This document shows positions 1-7,098 of a DNA stretch of 64,000 bases, one piece after another. Source of the stretch: Acinetobacter sp. WCHAc010034 (lineage in GTDB: Bacteria > Pseudomonadota > Gammaproteobacteria > Pseudomonadales > Moraxellaceae); contig NZ_CP032279.1 in NCBI RefSeq assembly GCF_001696615.3, positions 3,534,001 to 3,598,000 on the forward strand, written 5' to 3'. How positions within the stretch are numbered: position 1 is the stretch's first letter; every line of letters starts with the position of its first letter. Below the pieces are notes generated by a model. That model worked only from the letters and a program-made list of their open reading frames with translations. It was not told the origin of the DNA and ran no database searches. Made by a program: the position numbers and the translations under genes.

Positions 1-391
1 ACTCTTTTAGCAATGAATCTGATTGCGGGGATGGATCAATAGCGCAAAGCGTGCCAAAAATTGAACCATCTTCATTTAATAATGGCTCTCCAATATAGGC
101 CTTGATATCCACTAGATTGTTAATTTTGGCAGTGGTATATAGAGGAATTTCTTGGGAACGAGGAGCAATTTTTGGCCCATTTCCTTTAACCATATGGGAG
201 CAGTATGAATCACTCCATTGAAACACCTGACCAGGCTTTACATTGTATCCATTGTCTTCCACCTGGAGAACAATCCAATCATTACCTTCAGTGCGCGTAA
301 TCATCCATAAATTAAACCCAAACCTCCGATATAAAAAACTTAAGACAGTTTGACATGCTTCTTCAAAATTTTTAAATTTCATATTATTCAT
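1..391 (-). CDS. GAF-domain sensor protein, N-terminal part (3' end outside window)
   Basis: The leftward frame opens at ATG 391 (a second in-frame ATG lies at 382) and reads without a stop to the left edge, giving about 130 residues. The translation has GAF-type sensor features: an amphipathic N-terminal helix, a WMITR..GNDWIVLQ strand pair, the motif FQWSDSYCSHM, and a late GEPLLNEDGSIFGTLCAIDP segment, which is the typical end of a GAF domain in bacterial sensor diguanylate cyclases. The output domain is beyond the window, so enzymatic function (GGDEF or other) is inference. It resembles a chromosomal Acinetobacter signalling gene more than a phage gene, which would put the left prophage boundary between here and 569, but this is not proven. 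Confidence 0.7.
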   Translation of the reverse strand, partial: MNNMKFKNFEEACQTVLSFLYRRFGFNLWMITRTEGNDWIVLQVEDNGYNVKPGQVFQWSDSYCSHMVKGNGPKIAPRSQEIPLYTTAKINNLVDIKAYIGEPLLNEDGSIFGTLCAIDPSPQSDSLLKE

Positions 392-568
392 GTATTAAGC
401 CTGCTTTAGATGATTATCATTCAAAACGCGTAAATTATTTAATTTAAACATAAATGTGATAAAAATTAGAAGTCAATTTTATTTACAGATGATTAAATTT
501 AGGATGATTTGTAATCACAAGCTTGCGTCTAAATCTGTTTTAAAAGGTGCATCCGGTTCATAGTTTAA

Positions 569-784
569 TCACACAAAAAGCTGAATTCTCTTAAATTTTT
601 TATTGGCTTCTATATTGTTTCTGTAAAATTTATCTTTGTCCGGCGCATCAACAAATTCTGCGAATGTACTGGCCTCAAGAAGTCTGTATATAAACTTCTC
701 ACCAGTTTTGAGTTCAACTGTTAACAGGTAGTGCTGATAAAGCACACGGCTGATCTTGTGGGAGTTTATTTCAATTATTTGCAT
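569..784 (-). CDS. small KTSC-domain-like protein
   Basis: A 71-residue leftward gene starting with MQIIEINSHKISRVLYQHY. The pattern I-S-x-x-I, V-x-Y, L-T-V-E-L-K-T-G-E-K, Y-R, then F-Y-R-N-N-I near residue 55 fits the KTSC domain (a small domain of unknown function common in phages and mobile elements). It lies on the same strand as the repressor, downstream of it, in the position of a lambdoid left-arm gene. Molecular function is unknown. The family match is by eye and moderately confident. Confidence 0.55.
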   Translation of the reverse strand: MQIIEINSHKISRVLYQHYLLTVELKTGEKFIYRLLEASTFAEFVDAPDKDKFYRNNIEANKKFKRIQLFV

Positions 785-868
785 TAAGTCTATTAGCTAT
801 TTCCTCAATCTGTTTTTAAGTACTGTATCGAATTTGCAGTTTTACTAATATTTTCGGGTCGGGTGATT

Positions 869-1546
869 TCATTTTTTAAAGCATCTTAAGTGCTCAACAA
901 CCACACCGATAATTCTGATTTCTTGTTGAGTTGAGCACATTGTAGGGAAATCAGGATTAAGAGGAATTAATTCAAAAGTTTCTCTACCATGCTCATCGTA
1001 TCCAATTGCTCTATATTTTTTAAAAGTTGCTTCATGGCTACCATTTTGTGCAATTACATAACAGCCTGGATAAGGTGGTTTCGATGCATCAACTACCAGT
1101 CTATCACCTGGATTAAATTCAGGAGTCATGCTTAAACCAGAAACTTCAAGCGAAAATACACATTCAGGTTTGGCACTTTCATAAGTGGTATAAGCATCGC
1201 CTTTAGGATTTATTCCGTCGTAGCCCGCCTCATGAAACATGCCAGCCTGCACAAAATCTAGAACTGGAATTTTTCGTAAAGAAGGGGTATTGAAGCTAAC
1301 ATTGCTAAATCCTGTACCTAGTGACGAATGAGCAAGCATTTCCCCCTCACCATCAAGCAACCAACCGGAACTAACACCTGTTTCCTTGGCTAATTTAGTT
1401 AAATTTTCTCGGCTAATTTGTCCTTTCTTCCACTTCGAGGCTGCTTGAGCGCTTAATCCAATTTTCACAGCCGAACCAGACCACGACAAATTTGCATGAT
1501 CCAAAGCTTTTTGAATTCTTTCTACAACTGAAGGGATCATATTCAT
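869..1546 (-). CDS. phage repressor, CI/LexA type (XRE HTH plus S24 peptidase)
   Basis: A 225-residue lysogeny repressor. Residues about 5-65 form a helix-turn-helix (SAVKIGLSAQAASKWKKG). Residues about 93-220 form a LexA-like S24 autoprotease: the predicted cleavage bond is Ala101-Gly102 in FVQAGMF, the nucleophile Ser139 lies in SGLSM, and the general base is Lys176 (or Lys177) in ATFKKY. RecA-stimulated self-cleavage, and hence SOS induction, follows from the family. The gene diverges from the Cro-like gene, and palindromic TTAAACC-N3-GGTTTAA sites lie between them. It would keep the phage lytic genes silent by binding those sites. Start ATG 1546 is the first Met; a second lies two codons on. 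Confidence 0.93.
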   Translation of the reverse strand: MNMIPSVVERIQKALDHANLSWSGSAVKIGLSAQAASKWKKGQISRENLTKLAKETGVSSGWLLDGEGEMLAHSSLGTGFSNVSFNTPSLRKIPVLDFVQAGMFHEAGYDGINPKGDAYTTYESAKPECVFSLEVSGLSMTPEFNPGDRLVVDASKPPYPGCYVIAQNGSHEATFKKYRAIGYDEHGRETFELIPLNPDFPTMCSTQQEIRIIGVVVEHLRCFKK

Positions 1547-1553
1547 CTTACTT

Positions 1554-1570
1554 TCAAACCTTTGGTTTAA
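1554..1570. promoter_or_regulatory. repressor operator, imperfect palindrome
   Basis: TCAAACC-TTT-GGTTTAA, seven-base arms with one mismatch around a three-base spacer, immediately upstream of the repressor start. It matches the perfect copy at 1622-1638 and is well placed for repressor autoregulation. Confidence 0.7.
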
Positions 1571-1610
1571 ATTCTTTCATAAATAATAAGCAAAAAGAAG
1601 CAACTCCAAG

Positions 1611-1639
1611 TTGATATTGACTTAAACCCATGGTTTAAT
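1611..1639 (+). promoter_or_regulatory. putative rightward early promoter (pR-like)
   Basis: TTGATA (1611-1616), 17-base spacer, TTTAAT (1634-1639), matching the sigma-70 consensus at 5 of 6 bases in each hexamer. The -10 box lies inside the perfect operator palindrome at 1622-1638, so repressor binding would block it. It would drive the Cro-like, CII-like and replication genes. Confidence 0.6.
1622..1638. promoter_or_regulatory. repressor/Cro operator, perfect palindrome
   Basis: TTAAACC-CAT-GGTTTAA: seven-base perfectly complementary arms around a three-base spacer. It overlaps the putative rightward promoter's -10 region. Sharing its half-site with 1554-1570 supports a repressor operator. 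Confidence 0.78.
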
Positions 1640-1655
1640 TAAGTGGTGAGTTTAG

Positions 1656-1670
1656 TTAAATTAGGTTTAA
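1656..1670. promoter_or_regulatory. possible third, degenerate operator
   Basis: TTAAATTAGGTTTAA keeps one intact GGTTTAA half-site and a five-base TTAAA/TTTAA symmetry, but has shorter spacing than the other two operators. It overlaps the ribosome-binding region of the Cro-like gene at 1673. Assignment is tentative. Confidence 0.4.
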
Positions 1671-1672
1671 AT

Positions 1673-1906
1673 ATGAATCCCATTAAATATGCTTTCGATG
1701 CTGTTGGTGGTCGATCCAAAGCAGCAAGTTTGCTTGATAAATCGTATATGGCAATGAGCAAGATGGAAAAAAAAGAAGTCTTGCCTAGAACCGAATACAC
1801 AGGTGAAACCAATTACGCTCAAATTTTGGCTGATAACAGCAATGGTTTATTTACAGCTGAATGGCTTCTTGATGTGGCAAGTCCAAATAAGCAGTTGAGC
1901 ACATAG
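1673..1906 (+). CDS. Cro-like / YdaS-type phage regulator
   Basis: A 77-residue protein starting MNPIKYAFDAVGGRSKAASL, which is an N-terminal helix-turn-helix of the Cro/YdaS type (DAVGGRSKAASLLDKSYMAMSKMEK). The frame is open further upstream (GTG 1643), but ATG 1673 has an AGG at 1663-1665 and the upstream codons lie in the promoter/operator region, so 1673 is preferred. Its position opposite the repressor and first in the rightward early operon is that of a Cro gene. It would compete for the operators between the two genes and favour lytic growth; this role is inferred from position. Confidence 0.7.
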   Translation: MNPIKYAFDAVGGRSKAASLLDKSYMAMSKMEKKEVLPRTEYTGETNYAQILADNSNGLFTAEWLLDVASPNKQLST

Positions 1907-1915
1907 GAGCAACTC

Positions 1916-2236
1916 ATGAGCAAAGTATCAATCGAATTGCCTGCAACTGCCAGCAATGACGCATCACTCATATTGCGAGCACTGAACGCAAGCAATCAAA
2001 GCAAAGTTGCTGAACAGTTGGGGGTAGATCCAAGCACTTTATCGCGTCTTAAAAATGACAAAAAATCCAATGACTTGACAGAGGTTGAGTTTTTTACAGG
2101 TTTATTGAGCGCTGTTGGATTGAAGGTGGTGAACGCCAATGATGTGTATTGCTCTCCAGAAGTTGCCGAGGCAACACGGGTTTTTCTCAGCAATTCTTTT
2201 AGTTCGCCCGACTACATGCGGATCTTATTCAAATAA
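1916..2236 (+). CDS. CII-like transcriptional regulator
   Basis: A 106-residue protein with a central helix-turn-helix (ASNQSKVAEQLGVDPSTLSRLKND, about residues 27-50) that matches the phage CII family pattern of AEQLGVD-SQISR-like helices. It follows the Cro-like gene by 9 bases, as cII follows cro in lambda-like phages. CII proteins activate repressor and integrase promoters during the lysis/lysogeny decision; that role is assigned from family and position. An intrinsic terminator follows directly. Confidence 0.72.
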   Translation: MSKVSIELPATASNDASLILRALNASNQSKVAEQLGVDPSTLSRLKNDKKSNDLTEVEFFTGLLSAVGLKVVNANDVYCSPEVAEATRVFLSNSFSSPDYMRILFK

Positions 2237-2238
2237 AA

Positions 2239-2265
2239 AAGCCTGATCTCGAGAATCAGGCTTTT
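2239..2265 (+). terminator. intrinsic terminator after the CII-like gene
   Basis: AAGCCTGAT (2239-2247) pairs with ATCAGGCTT (2255-2263) around a CTCGAGA loop, followed by Ts. It separates the regulatory genes from the replication genes and could be a target of phage antitermination. Confidence 0.8.
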
Positions 2266-2293
2266 ATATCCAAAACTTTTGAGGGGATCGAAT

Positions 2294-2593
2294 ATGAGAT
2301 CAAATTTACCACAACACCCATGCGCGGACAAGTGCACGGATTTTAAAGAAGAGCAGTGCAGGAACTGCCTGGTGCCGGATGCTGACTTCATGGTTGGTGA
2401 TGCCGTTGTCTTTGTGCATGACGACATGCCGGACTACCTGATGACAGTTTCCGCCGTAGACCGCCTCAGCGTGTTTATGGATGAAGACGATAAGTTTGCA
2501 CTGAAGCATCTGATACGGCCAGCCAGCGCAGCGGAACGCGAAGCAAAGAAGCGGATTATGGAGGCGGGGAATGACCATGCTGCAGGAAATTGA
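2294..2593 (+). CDS. hypothetical phage protein with four N-terminal cysteines
   Basis: A 99-residue protein beginning MRSNLPQHPCADKC. The cysteines at about 10, 14, 22 and 25 could bind zinc. The remainder is acidic (VVFVHDDMPDYL, FMDEDDKFALKHLIRP), with no family I recognise. ATG 2294 is chosen over the TTG at 2279 because a GAGGGG ribosome site (2281-2286) precedes it at good spacing. It overlaps the next gene (2571) by 23 bases, so it belongs to the early replication operon. Confidence 0.65.
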   Translation: MRSNLPQHPCADKCTDFKEEQCRNCLVPDADFMVGDAVVFVHDDMPDYLMTVSAVDRLSVFMDEDDKFALKHLIRPASAAEREAKKRIMEAGNDHAAGN

Positions 2594-2726
2594 ACTGAAC
2601 CGCCTCATTGAGCGCTTCCGTTCCGCCGTGACGGCCCATGCGCTATGCAAGACCGTCAAAACCGCTCAGGCAGTCGCTGATGCGCGCCTGCAGCTGTCTT
2701 CTTTTGTTATGCAGGGGGCAAAATGA
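2571..2726 (+). CDS. small hypothetical phage protein (51 aa)
   Basis: Starts MTMLQEIELNRLIERFRSA and ends ..SSFVMQGAK. A purine-rich GAGGCGGGGA ribosome site lies directly before the ATG, the gene overlaps its upstream neighbour, and its stop overlaps the ATG of the replication gene at 2723 (ATGA-type coupling). The sequence is predicted all-helical. No family recognised; translation-coupled position is the main support. Confidence 0.6.
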   Translation: MTMLQEIELNRLIERFRSAVTAHALCKTVKTAQAVADARLQLSSFVMQGAK

Positions 2727-3535
2727 GTGTTGATGCAACACGCTGGGCGTGGACTGCGCCAGTCAGTAATTCTCCGCAGCGCTTAATCCTTCTTTCGCTG
2801 GCGGATCGTGCCGGCGAGGATCATACCTGCTATCCAAGCAATAAACGCCTGGCTGAAGACACACTGCTGAACCTAAAAACAGTTCAAAAAGCAGTGAATG
2901 AACTTATCGAAATAGGCTTGATTTTTGATACAGGCGAGCGCAAAGGAAATACAAAACAAGTTCGGGTTTTACAGCTGGTAGGAGTTGATTCCCGAGAACA
3001 TAACGCACCCAAAAACGGTGCAGTTAAACAAACCCAAAAACGGAACGATACCGAATTTGGTAACGATACCAAAAACGGTGTTGTTATTAATGGGGTAACG
3101 AACCCAAATTTGGAGGGTAACGAACCCAAAAACGGTATCGGTAACGAACCCAAATTTGGGTTAGGGAATCTACCATTGAATCTATCAATAAATCTTTTGT
3201 GTGAACACGAATGGATTCCAGATCAAAAATCATTGGAAACGAAAATCAAAATCGCAGGTCATGAAAAAAATCTTGAACTGATTTTTGGATTGCCGAATTT
3301 CGAATTTGAACTGAGCTCATTCAATTCCCATTTCGATGGACGAGTTTTATCTGATTCTCAAAAGCTCCACAAGTTCACAGCGTGGATTATCGACAAGTTT
3401 GAGAAACATCAAAAACGCCATCCTGAATACAGCGAAAGTATTCCTGGGCAATCGGCTCCGGCACAGCAGAACGCGCCGCAAGGTTTCAGCCTCCCTGAAA
3501 AACCAAAAGGATTCTTAGGAGGCCGCAATGCTTAA
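2723..3535 (+). CDS. phage replication protein (HTH N-terminus, DnaT-like C-terminus)
   Basis: A 270-residue protein. Residues about 15-80 form a winged helix-turn-helix of the replication-initiator/HTH_36 kind (SNKRLAEDTLLNLKTVQKAVNELIEIGLI). Residues about 90-155 are a low-complexity Asn/Gly/Lys linker encoded by iteron-like repeats. Residues about 165-235 resemble the DnaT C-terminal domain (EWIPDQKSLETKIKIAG .. FNSHFDGRVLSDSQKLHKFTAWIIDKFEKH). It probably recognises the origin inside its own gene and loads the DnaB helicase encoded immediately downstream, as lambda O/P do together. The stop overlaps the dnaB start by 8 bases. Confidence 0.72.
   Translation: MSVDATRWAWTAPVSNSPQRLILLSLADRAGEDHTCYPSNKRLAEDTLLNLKTVQKAVNELIEIGLIFDTGERKGNTKQVRVLQLVGVDSREHNAPKNGAVKQTQKRNDTEFGNDTKNGVVINGVTNPNLEGNEPKNGIGNEPKFGLGNLPLNLSINLLCEHEWIPDQKSLETKIKIAGHEKNLELIFGLPNFEFELSSFNSHFDGRVLSDSQKLHKFTAWIIDKFEKHQKRHPEYSESIPGQSAPAQQNAPQGFSLPEKPKGFLGGRNA
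3001..3159 (+). repeat. iteron-like repeats, candidate phage replication origin
   Basis: At least six related units lie within the replication gene: 3001-3020, 3028-3043, 3044-3060, 3061-3080, 3094-3113, 3116-3135 and 3140-3159. The best units read GGTAACGAACCCAAATTTGG (3094 and 3140, identical) and GGTAACGAACCCAAAAACGG (3116). Others vary in the first half. Lambda-type phages carry their origin iterons inside gene O, so this is a strong candidate origin bound by the encoded protein's N-terminal domain. Confidence 0.7.
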
Positions 3536-4904
3536 CACCAAAATCCACAGTGTGCAGATTGAGCAGGCGGTGCTGGCTGCGCTGATGACCGTTTCCGAGT
3601 CTTACACTCACGTTGAAAACCTGCTGACGGAAGATGACTTCCACGCTACGCGCCACAAGCTGATCTTCAAGGCCGTGGCTGATCTGGACGCTAAAAACTC
3701 ACCGTATGACGCCGTACTGGTGAACGAGTGGCTTGCATCCCACGGCATGATCGAACAGGCAGGCGGTGAGCAGTATCTCATCCAGGTGATGCAGGAAGCG
3801 CCTTCCAGTTTTTACAACCTGGTTTCCTACGCTGAAAAACTCAAAGACCTGACCACTTGCCGGAAAGTCGAAGAGGAAGCGCACAAGATTATCCAGAAGG
3901 CTCAAAACCTGACCGTCAGCCGCGGCGAGCTGGTGCAGGAAGCGCAGGGCCTGTTCGCTGAAATCAACACTGAGCAGGCGAGTGAATCGCTGTTCCACAT
4001 TCACGAAGCTGCTGCGAATACTTTCCTTGAAATGCATGAAAAGATGACAGCGGCCGCCGCCGGCAAAACGATGATCAAGGGCATACAGACAGGCATTCAT
4101 GATCTGGACCAGAAACTGGGCGATATTGAGCCGGGCTGCCTGACGGTTATCGCTGCGCGCCCGGCCATGGGCAAAACCACAATGATGCAGGTGATTGCCA
4201 GCAATGTGTCGATATTCCAGCAGAAGCCGGTTTTGATTATGTCAGGTGAAATGCCGAAGGAACAGATCGCCATGCGGATGTGCTGCGCGGCCGGCCCCGC
4301 AGACATCAGCAAAGTCCGCAATGCGCCGCATATGCTGCCGCAGGAAGAGTTCACGGCCTATACGCGCGCCGTAACCATGTTTGCGAATGTGCCGCTGCAG
4401 ATCAACGACACTTCGCGCCCGTCAATCGCCAATATCCGCGAATCAATCCGCAAGGTGAAGCATCAGTACGGCTCAATAGGCGCAGTCTTCATTGACTACC
4501 TGCAGATCATGAAAACCACAAAGCAGTTTGCGCGTGAAGACCTGAAGATTGCCTATTTCACCGGCGAGCTTAAGGCAATGGCCAAAGAATTTGACTGCGT
4601 GATTGTGCTGCTGTCGCAGCTGAACCGTGAATTGGAAAAGCGGCCAAACAAACGTCCTATGATGTCGGATCTCCGCGAATCAGGCGCGATTGAACAGGAT
4701 GCGGATCAAATCATCTTCCTGTACCGCGATGAGATTTATCACAAGGACTCCAAATACAGAGGGATTGCGGAAGCGATTTTGGGCAAGAACCGCCATGGGG
4801 AGCCGGGCACAGCATACATGCATGCCCAGCTGAAGTACTGCCAGTTTTCAAATCTGGACAGCCAGGCGATTGAGCAGATTCACGGCTTGGGAGGCGGGAT
4901 TTGA
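3528..4904 (+). CDS. dnaB: replicative DNA helicase, DnaB family
   Basis: A 458-residue DnaB-type helicase, near the usual length. An N-terminal DnaB domain (IEQAVLAALM, the start of the helical bundle) is followed by a RecA-like ATPase with Walker A ARPAMGKTT near residue 210, then MSGEMPKEQ, Walker B-like VFIDYLQIM, SQLNRELEKRPNKRPMMSDLRESGAIEQDAD, and the C-terminal LGKNRHG arginine-finger region. It unwinds phage DNA ahead of the fork. An AGGAGG ribosome site lies 5 bases before the ATG. It is a phage copy, sited directly after the putative loader, and distinct from the host gene. Confidence 0.93.
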   Translation: MLNTKIHSVQIEQAVLAALMTVSESYTHVENLLTEDDFHATRHKLIFKAVADLDAKNSPYDAVLVNEWLASHGMIEQAGGEQYLIQVMQEAPSSFYNLVSYAEKLKDLTTCRKVEEEAHKIIQKAQNLTVSRGELVQEAQGLFAEINTEQASESLFHIHEAAANTFLEMHEKMTAAAAGKTMIKGIQTGIHDLDQKLGDIEPGCLTVIAARPAMGKTTMMQVIASNVSIFQQKPVLIMSGEMPKEQIAMRMCCAAGPADISKVRNAPHMLPQEEFTAYTRAVTMFANVPLQINDTSRPSIANIRESIRKVKHQYGSIGAVFIDYLQIMKTTKQFAREDLKIAYFTGELKAMAKEFDCVIVLLSQLNRELEKRPNKRPMMSDLRESGAIEQDADQIIFLYRDEIYHKDSKYRGIAEAILGKNRHGEPGTAYMHAQLKYCQFSNLDSQAIEQIHGLGGGI

Positions 4905-5005
4905 ATAACGAAACGATCCTTTTCATTTGCCTGTGGGCCTTAATCGCGTTTTGCGCAGCAGTGAGTAATTCTGAAAATTCAAATTTTGTGCTGGGGTGGC
5001 TATGA
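4901..5005 (+). CDS. possible small membrane protein (34 aa)
   Basis: A TTG-started frame overlapping the end of dnaB reads LNNETILFICLWALIAFCAAVSNSENSNFVLGWL; about residues 6-22 form a single hydrophobic segment. A GGGAGGCGGG ribosome site is correctly spaced, and the stop overlaps the next ATG (5002), the coupling seen throughout this operon. Function unknown; the TTG start makes it less certain. Confidence 0.45.
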   Translation: MNNETILFICLWALIAFCAAVSNSENSNFVLGWL

Positions 5006-5292
5006 GCAGTCAGCAATTCAGCAAGCAGGTTGATGCGAGATTGGAAAAGATGCGCGAAATCACAATGCAGGCTGATCAGTTTGAGAGGCGCATGGGTATT
5101 TTAATTTTTGCGGTACACGCACCGGCACCTTTTTCAATCACGGATATTCAGGGCGCAGTCTTGGATACTGGCGCGCAATCAATAAGAACTTATCTGCTTG
5201 ACCTGATGAGCCTTGGTTATGTTGAAAGGGAAACAATCTGGACATATCAGGCGACAGATAAAACAAAACAATTATTTGGAGTGAAGGTATGA
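5002..5292 (+). CDS. hypothetical phage protein, winged-helix-like
   Basis: A 96-residue protein: residues 1-30 form a charged amphipathic helix, and residues about 40-90 have the shape of a winged helix (FSITDIQGAVLDTGAQSIRTYLLDLMSLGYVERETIW). ATG 5002 is preferred over GTG 4996 because it sits correctly after GGGG. It overlaps the next gene by 4 bases (ATGA). Possibly a DNA-binding early protein; no specific family recognised. Confidence 0.65.
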   Translation: MSSQQFSKQVDARLEKMREITMQADQFERRMGILIFAVHAPAPFSITDIQGAVLDTGAQSIRTYLLDLMSLGYVERETIWTYQATDKTKQLFGVKV

Positions 5293-5807
5293 AGACTGAA
5301 ATTTCATTTACAGAAAATATGCGCGAGCTTATTGAGTTGGGGCGAAAGACACAAACCAGAAGACCAATTAAGGATTGGGCGCTTGAGGCTCTGCAAATCA
5401 ATGTTGGGCATGATGCTTATGCTCAGTCTAAAGGTGGTGATTTGCCGGCAGTTGATGATCTTGGTTATGACTGGGTTGATGGTGAACTAAGGATGTGGTG
5501 CGCCGAATATCCAGAAGAAGGCTATGTTGTAGCGGAATGCCCTTATGGGAAAAAAGGTGTGATTTTAAAAATCAAAGACTCTGATTTGTGTCTTGAAATT
5601 ACCCACATTCGGATTGAGCGTGTTCAGGACATTTCTGAAGGTGATTGCCTAAAAGAGGGCATTGGGTCGCGAATTACACGCGATTGCAAAGTGCCTAAAT
5701 TTATACAGCTCTGGGATTCCATCTATTTAGGCTCAGAATTCAACTGGGATAAAAACCCATGGGTTTGGGTGCTGGAATTCAATGTGCGTGAAGGTGTTGT
5801 GGCATGA
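5289..5807 (+). CDS. phage ASCH-like / 'morphogenetic' family protein
   Basis: A 172-residue protein with the signature GRKTQTRRPI near the N-terminus, VILKIKDS..LEITHIRIERVQDISEGDCLKEGI in the middle, and LWDSIYLGSEFNWDKNPWVWVLEF near the C-terminus. This combination typifies ASCH-fold phage proteins, often loosely annotated as morphogenetic. ASCH domains resemble PUA RNA-binding folds; nucleic acid binding is plausible but unproven. It sits in the early region, which argues against a structural role. Confidence 0.7.
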   Translation: MKTEISFTENMRELIELGRKTQTRRPIKDWALEALQINVGHDAYAQSKGGDLPAVDDLGYDWVDGELRMWCAEYPEEGYVVAECPYGKKGVILKIKDSDLCLEITHIRIERVQDISEGDCLKEGIGSRITRDCKVPKFIQLWDSIYLGSEFNWDKNPWVWVLEFNVREGVVA

Positions 5808-5893
5808 AAGACGAACAAGAAAATAAGACTGTGGACTGGGCCATGAGGGCGAATGAATTTATCAGAAACCTTGGTGTGGAGGCATGCCAGTGA
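5804..5893 (+). CDS. tiny phage protein (29 aa)
   Basis: The frame reads MKDEQENKTVDWAMRANEFI then RNLGVEACQ. It overlaps its neighbours at both ends: its ATG shares bases with the upstream TGA (ATGA at 5804) and its stop lies inside the start of the next gene (5884). A predicted amphipathic helix, function unknown. Overlap at both ends and absence of non-coding space are the support. Confidence 0.5.
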   Translation: MKDEQENKTVDWAMRANEFIRNLGVEACQ

Positions 5894-6171
5894 TTAACTT
5901 TGAGCAATGGTTCAGGCAGCAGGACTTTTACACAAATATGATGTTCATTTATGGAAACAAGCTATTTGATCATGATGGTGACTTTTATCGTGTGCTTGCT
6001 GTTCATATAGCTTACCAGGTATGGCAAGACCGGCAGGCTGAGCTTGATAAGCAGCAGAAGCGGATTGATAGGGCGCTTCCGTTCCTTGATCGGGCTTATA
6101 AATTCACAAACAACACATCAGGAAATTTAGCAATTCTTGATGCGAAGGGAATACTGCGGGGTGAGCTTTGA
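5884..6171 (+). CDS. hypothetical Acinetobacter-phage protein
   Basis: A 95-residue protein beginning MPVINFEQWFRQQDFYTNMM, with FIYGNKLFDHDGDFYRVLAVHIAYQVWQDRQAE in the middle. I recognise this QDFY..FIYG..LF..YR..VQIAY-W pattern as a common small early protein of Acinetobacter prophages, with no assigned function. A GGTGTGGAGG ribosome site precedes the ATG. It overlaps the RuvC-like gene by 4 bases. Confidence 0.65.
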   Translation: MPVINFEQWFRQQDFYTNMMFIYGNKLFDHDGDFYRVLAVHIAYQVWQDRQAELDKQQKRIDRALPFLDRAYKFTNNTSGNLAILDAKGILRGEL

Positions 6172-6581
6172 TCATTGGTATTGACCCGGACTTGGAAAAA
6201 TCAGGAGTGGCCATTTTGAGTCACTCACTCGAGCTTAAAAATTTAACGTTTGCTGAAACTGTGGATCTGTTCCGCAGTCAGCAGGATCAAATCAAGAAAG
6301 TGGTTATTGAAGCGGGTTGGTTGAATCAAAAGGCAAACTTCCACAATCGCATTGGGCAACGTAAGAGCGTAGGAGAGCGAATTGCTAAAAACGTAGGTGA
6401 GAACCATGCAACAGGCAAACTGCTCGCAGAGATGGCGGAGAGCTTAAATTTAGAGGTGGTTTTAGTCAGGCCTGTTAAAACCAAGAAAGATGCTAAAGAA
6501 TTTAACCGCATTACGGGTTGGCAAGGCAGAACAAATCAAGAGCAGCGTGATGCTGGGATGCTTATTTTTGGGATGAAGTGA
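6168..6581 (+). CDS. RuvC-like Holliday junction resolvase (RNase H fold)
   Basis: A 137-residue protein with the RuvC-type first strand MIIGIDPDLEKSGVAIL (Asp6), a second acidic residue in VVIEAGW (Glu48), HATGKLLAEMAESL as the helix, and C-terminal NQEQRDAG (Asp128) supplying further metal ligands. Such phage resolvases clear recombination or replication branches before DNA packaging. It is shorter than cellular RuvC (about 170). The start is TTG 6168, overlapping the upstream TGA. Family call is by motif pattern. Confidence 0.7.
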   Translation: MIIGIDPDLEKSGVAILSHSLELKNLTFAETVDLFRSQQDQIKKVVIEAGWLNQKANFHNRIGQRKSVGERIAKNVGENHATGKLLAEMAESLNLEVVLVRPVKTKKDAKEFNRITGWQGRTNQEQRDAGMLIFGMK

Positions 6582-6591
6582 GGGTGGTTGG

Positions 6592-7002
6592 ATGAATGCA
6601 ATGGTGGGAATAAAAATGAATTGGTCTAAACGTTCGGCCCACCAGTGGCTTGAGCAGTATGGGGTATGGGTGCGATCTACAAAGTCAAATGTGTCTGCTA
6701 ATCCGCTGGCAATACTCATTGATAAAAACGACAAGCAAAGAATAAGAGCCAGCAAAGTTTCGATGGCCTGTGAAATCAGCGACTATGAGGCTGTTCAGGT
6801 GAGCCAGCTGCTGGCTAAGATGCATAACGATGAGCGGGAATATTTGGCGGAGCGGGGCTGGTTGTTGATTTTGAAATTTGAAAATGATTGGTCAGATCAG
6901 TCAATAGCAAATGCTCATGGGTGCAGTAGAGCGAAAGTGCGCGCTGAGGTGGAAAAAGGGCTCGCTTACTTGGATGGAAAAATAGAGGCCTTGAGTGATT
7001 GA
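6592..7002 (+). CDS. Q-like late-gene regulator (putative antiterminator)
   Basis: A 136-residue basic protein. The N-terminal half (NWSKRSAHQWLEQYGVWVRS) and a C-terminal helix-turn-helix (NDWSDQSIANAHGCSRAKVRAEVEKGLAYLDG, about 99-130) resemble small Q-type phage late regulators. Position supports this: it is the last early gene, a sigma-70-like promoter overlaps its stop (6999-7027), and an intrinsic terminator lies about 45 bases beyond. In lambda-like phages Q binds at such a promoter and lets polymerase read through. Several ATGs are possible (6592, 6601, 6616). Role is inference from context. Confidence 0.55.
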   Translation: MNAMVGIKMNWSKRSAHQWLEQYGVWVRSTKSNVSANPLAILIDKNDKQRIRASKVSMACEISDYEAVQVSQLLAKMHNDEREYLAERGWLLILKFENDWSDQSIANAHGCSRAKVRAEVEKGLAYLDGKIEALSD

Positions 7003-7027
7003 CATGGCAGCCATGTTTGTATAAATT
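6999..7027 (+). promoter_or_regulatory. putative late promoter (pR'-like)
   Basis: A perfect TTGACA (6999-7004) overlaps the Q-like stop codon. TATAAA (7020-7025) follows at a short 15-base spacing; TAAATT (7022-7027) would give 17. Followed by a terminator at 7071-7098, the arrangement mirrors lambda pR'-tR'. Confidence 0.5.
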
Positions 7028-7070
7028 TAGTGTATGGTGGCAAGTTGTTATGCTTACACCAGTTTATTGA

Positions 7071-7098
7071 AAGCTCATCGAAAAAGATGGGCTTTTTT
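7071..7098 (+). terminator. terminator downstream of the putative late promoter (tR'-like)
   Basis: AAGCTCATC (7071-7079) pairs with GATGGGCTT (7086-7094, one G-T pair) followed by a T run. It would stop late transcripts until the Q-like protein acts. Confidence 0.7.

Noticed and set aside
3001..3159. Short repeats considered as CRISPR
   Set aside because: Units abut or have irregular short gaps and lie within a coding frame; iterons fit better.
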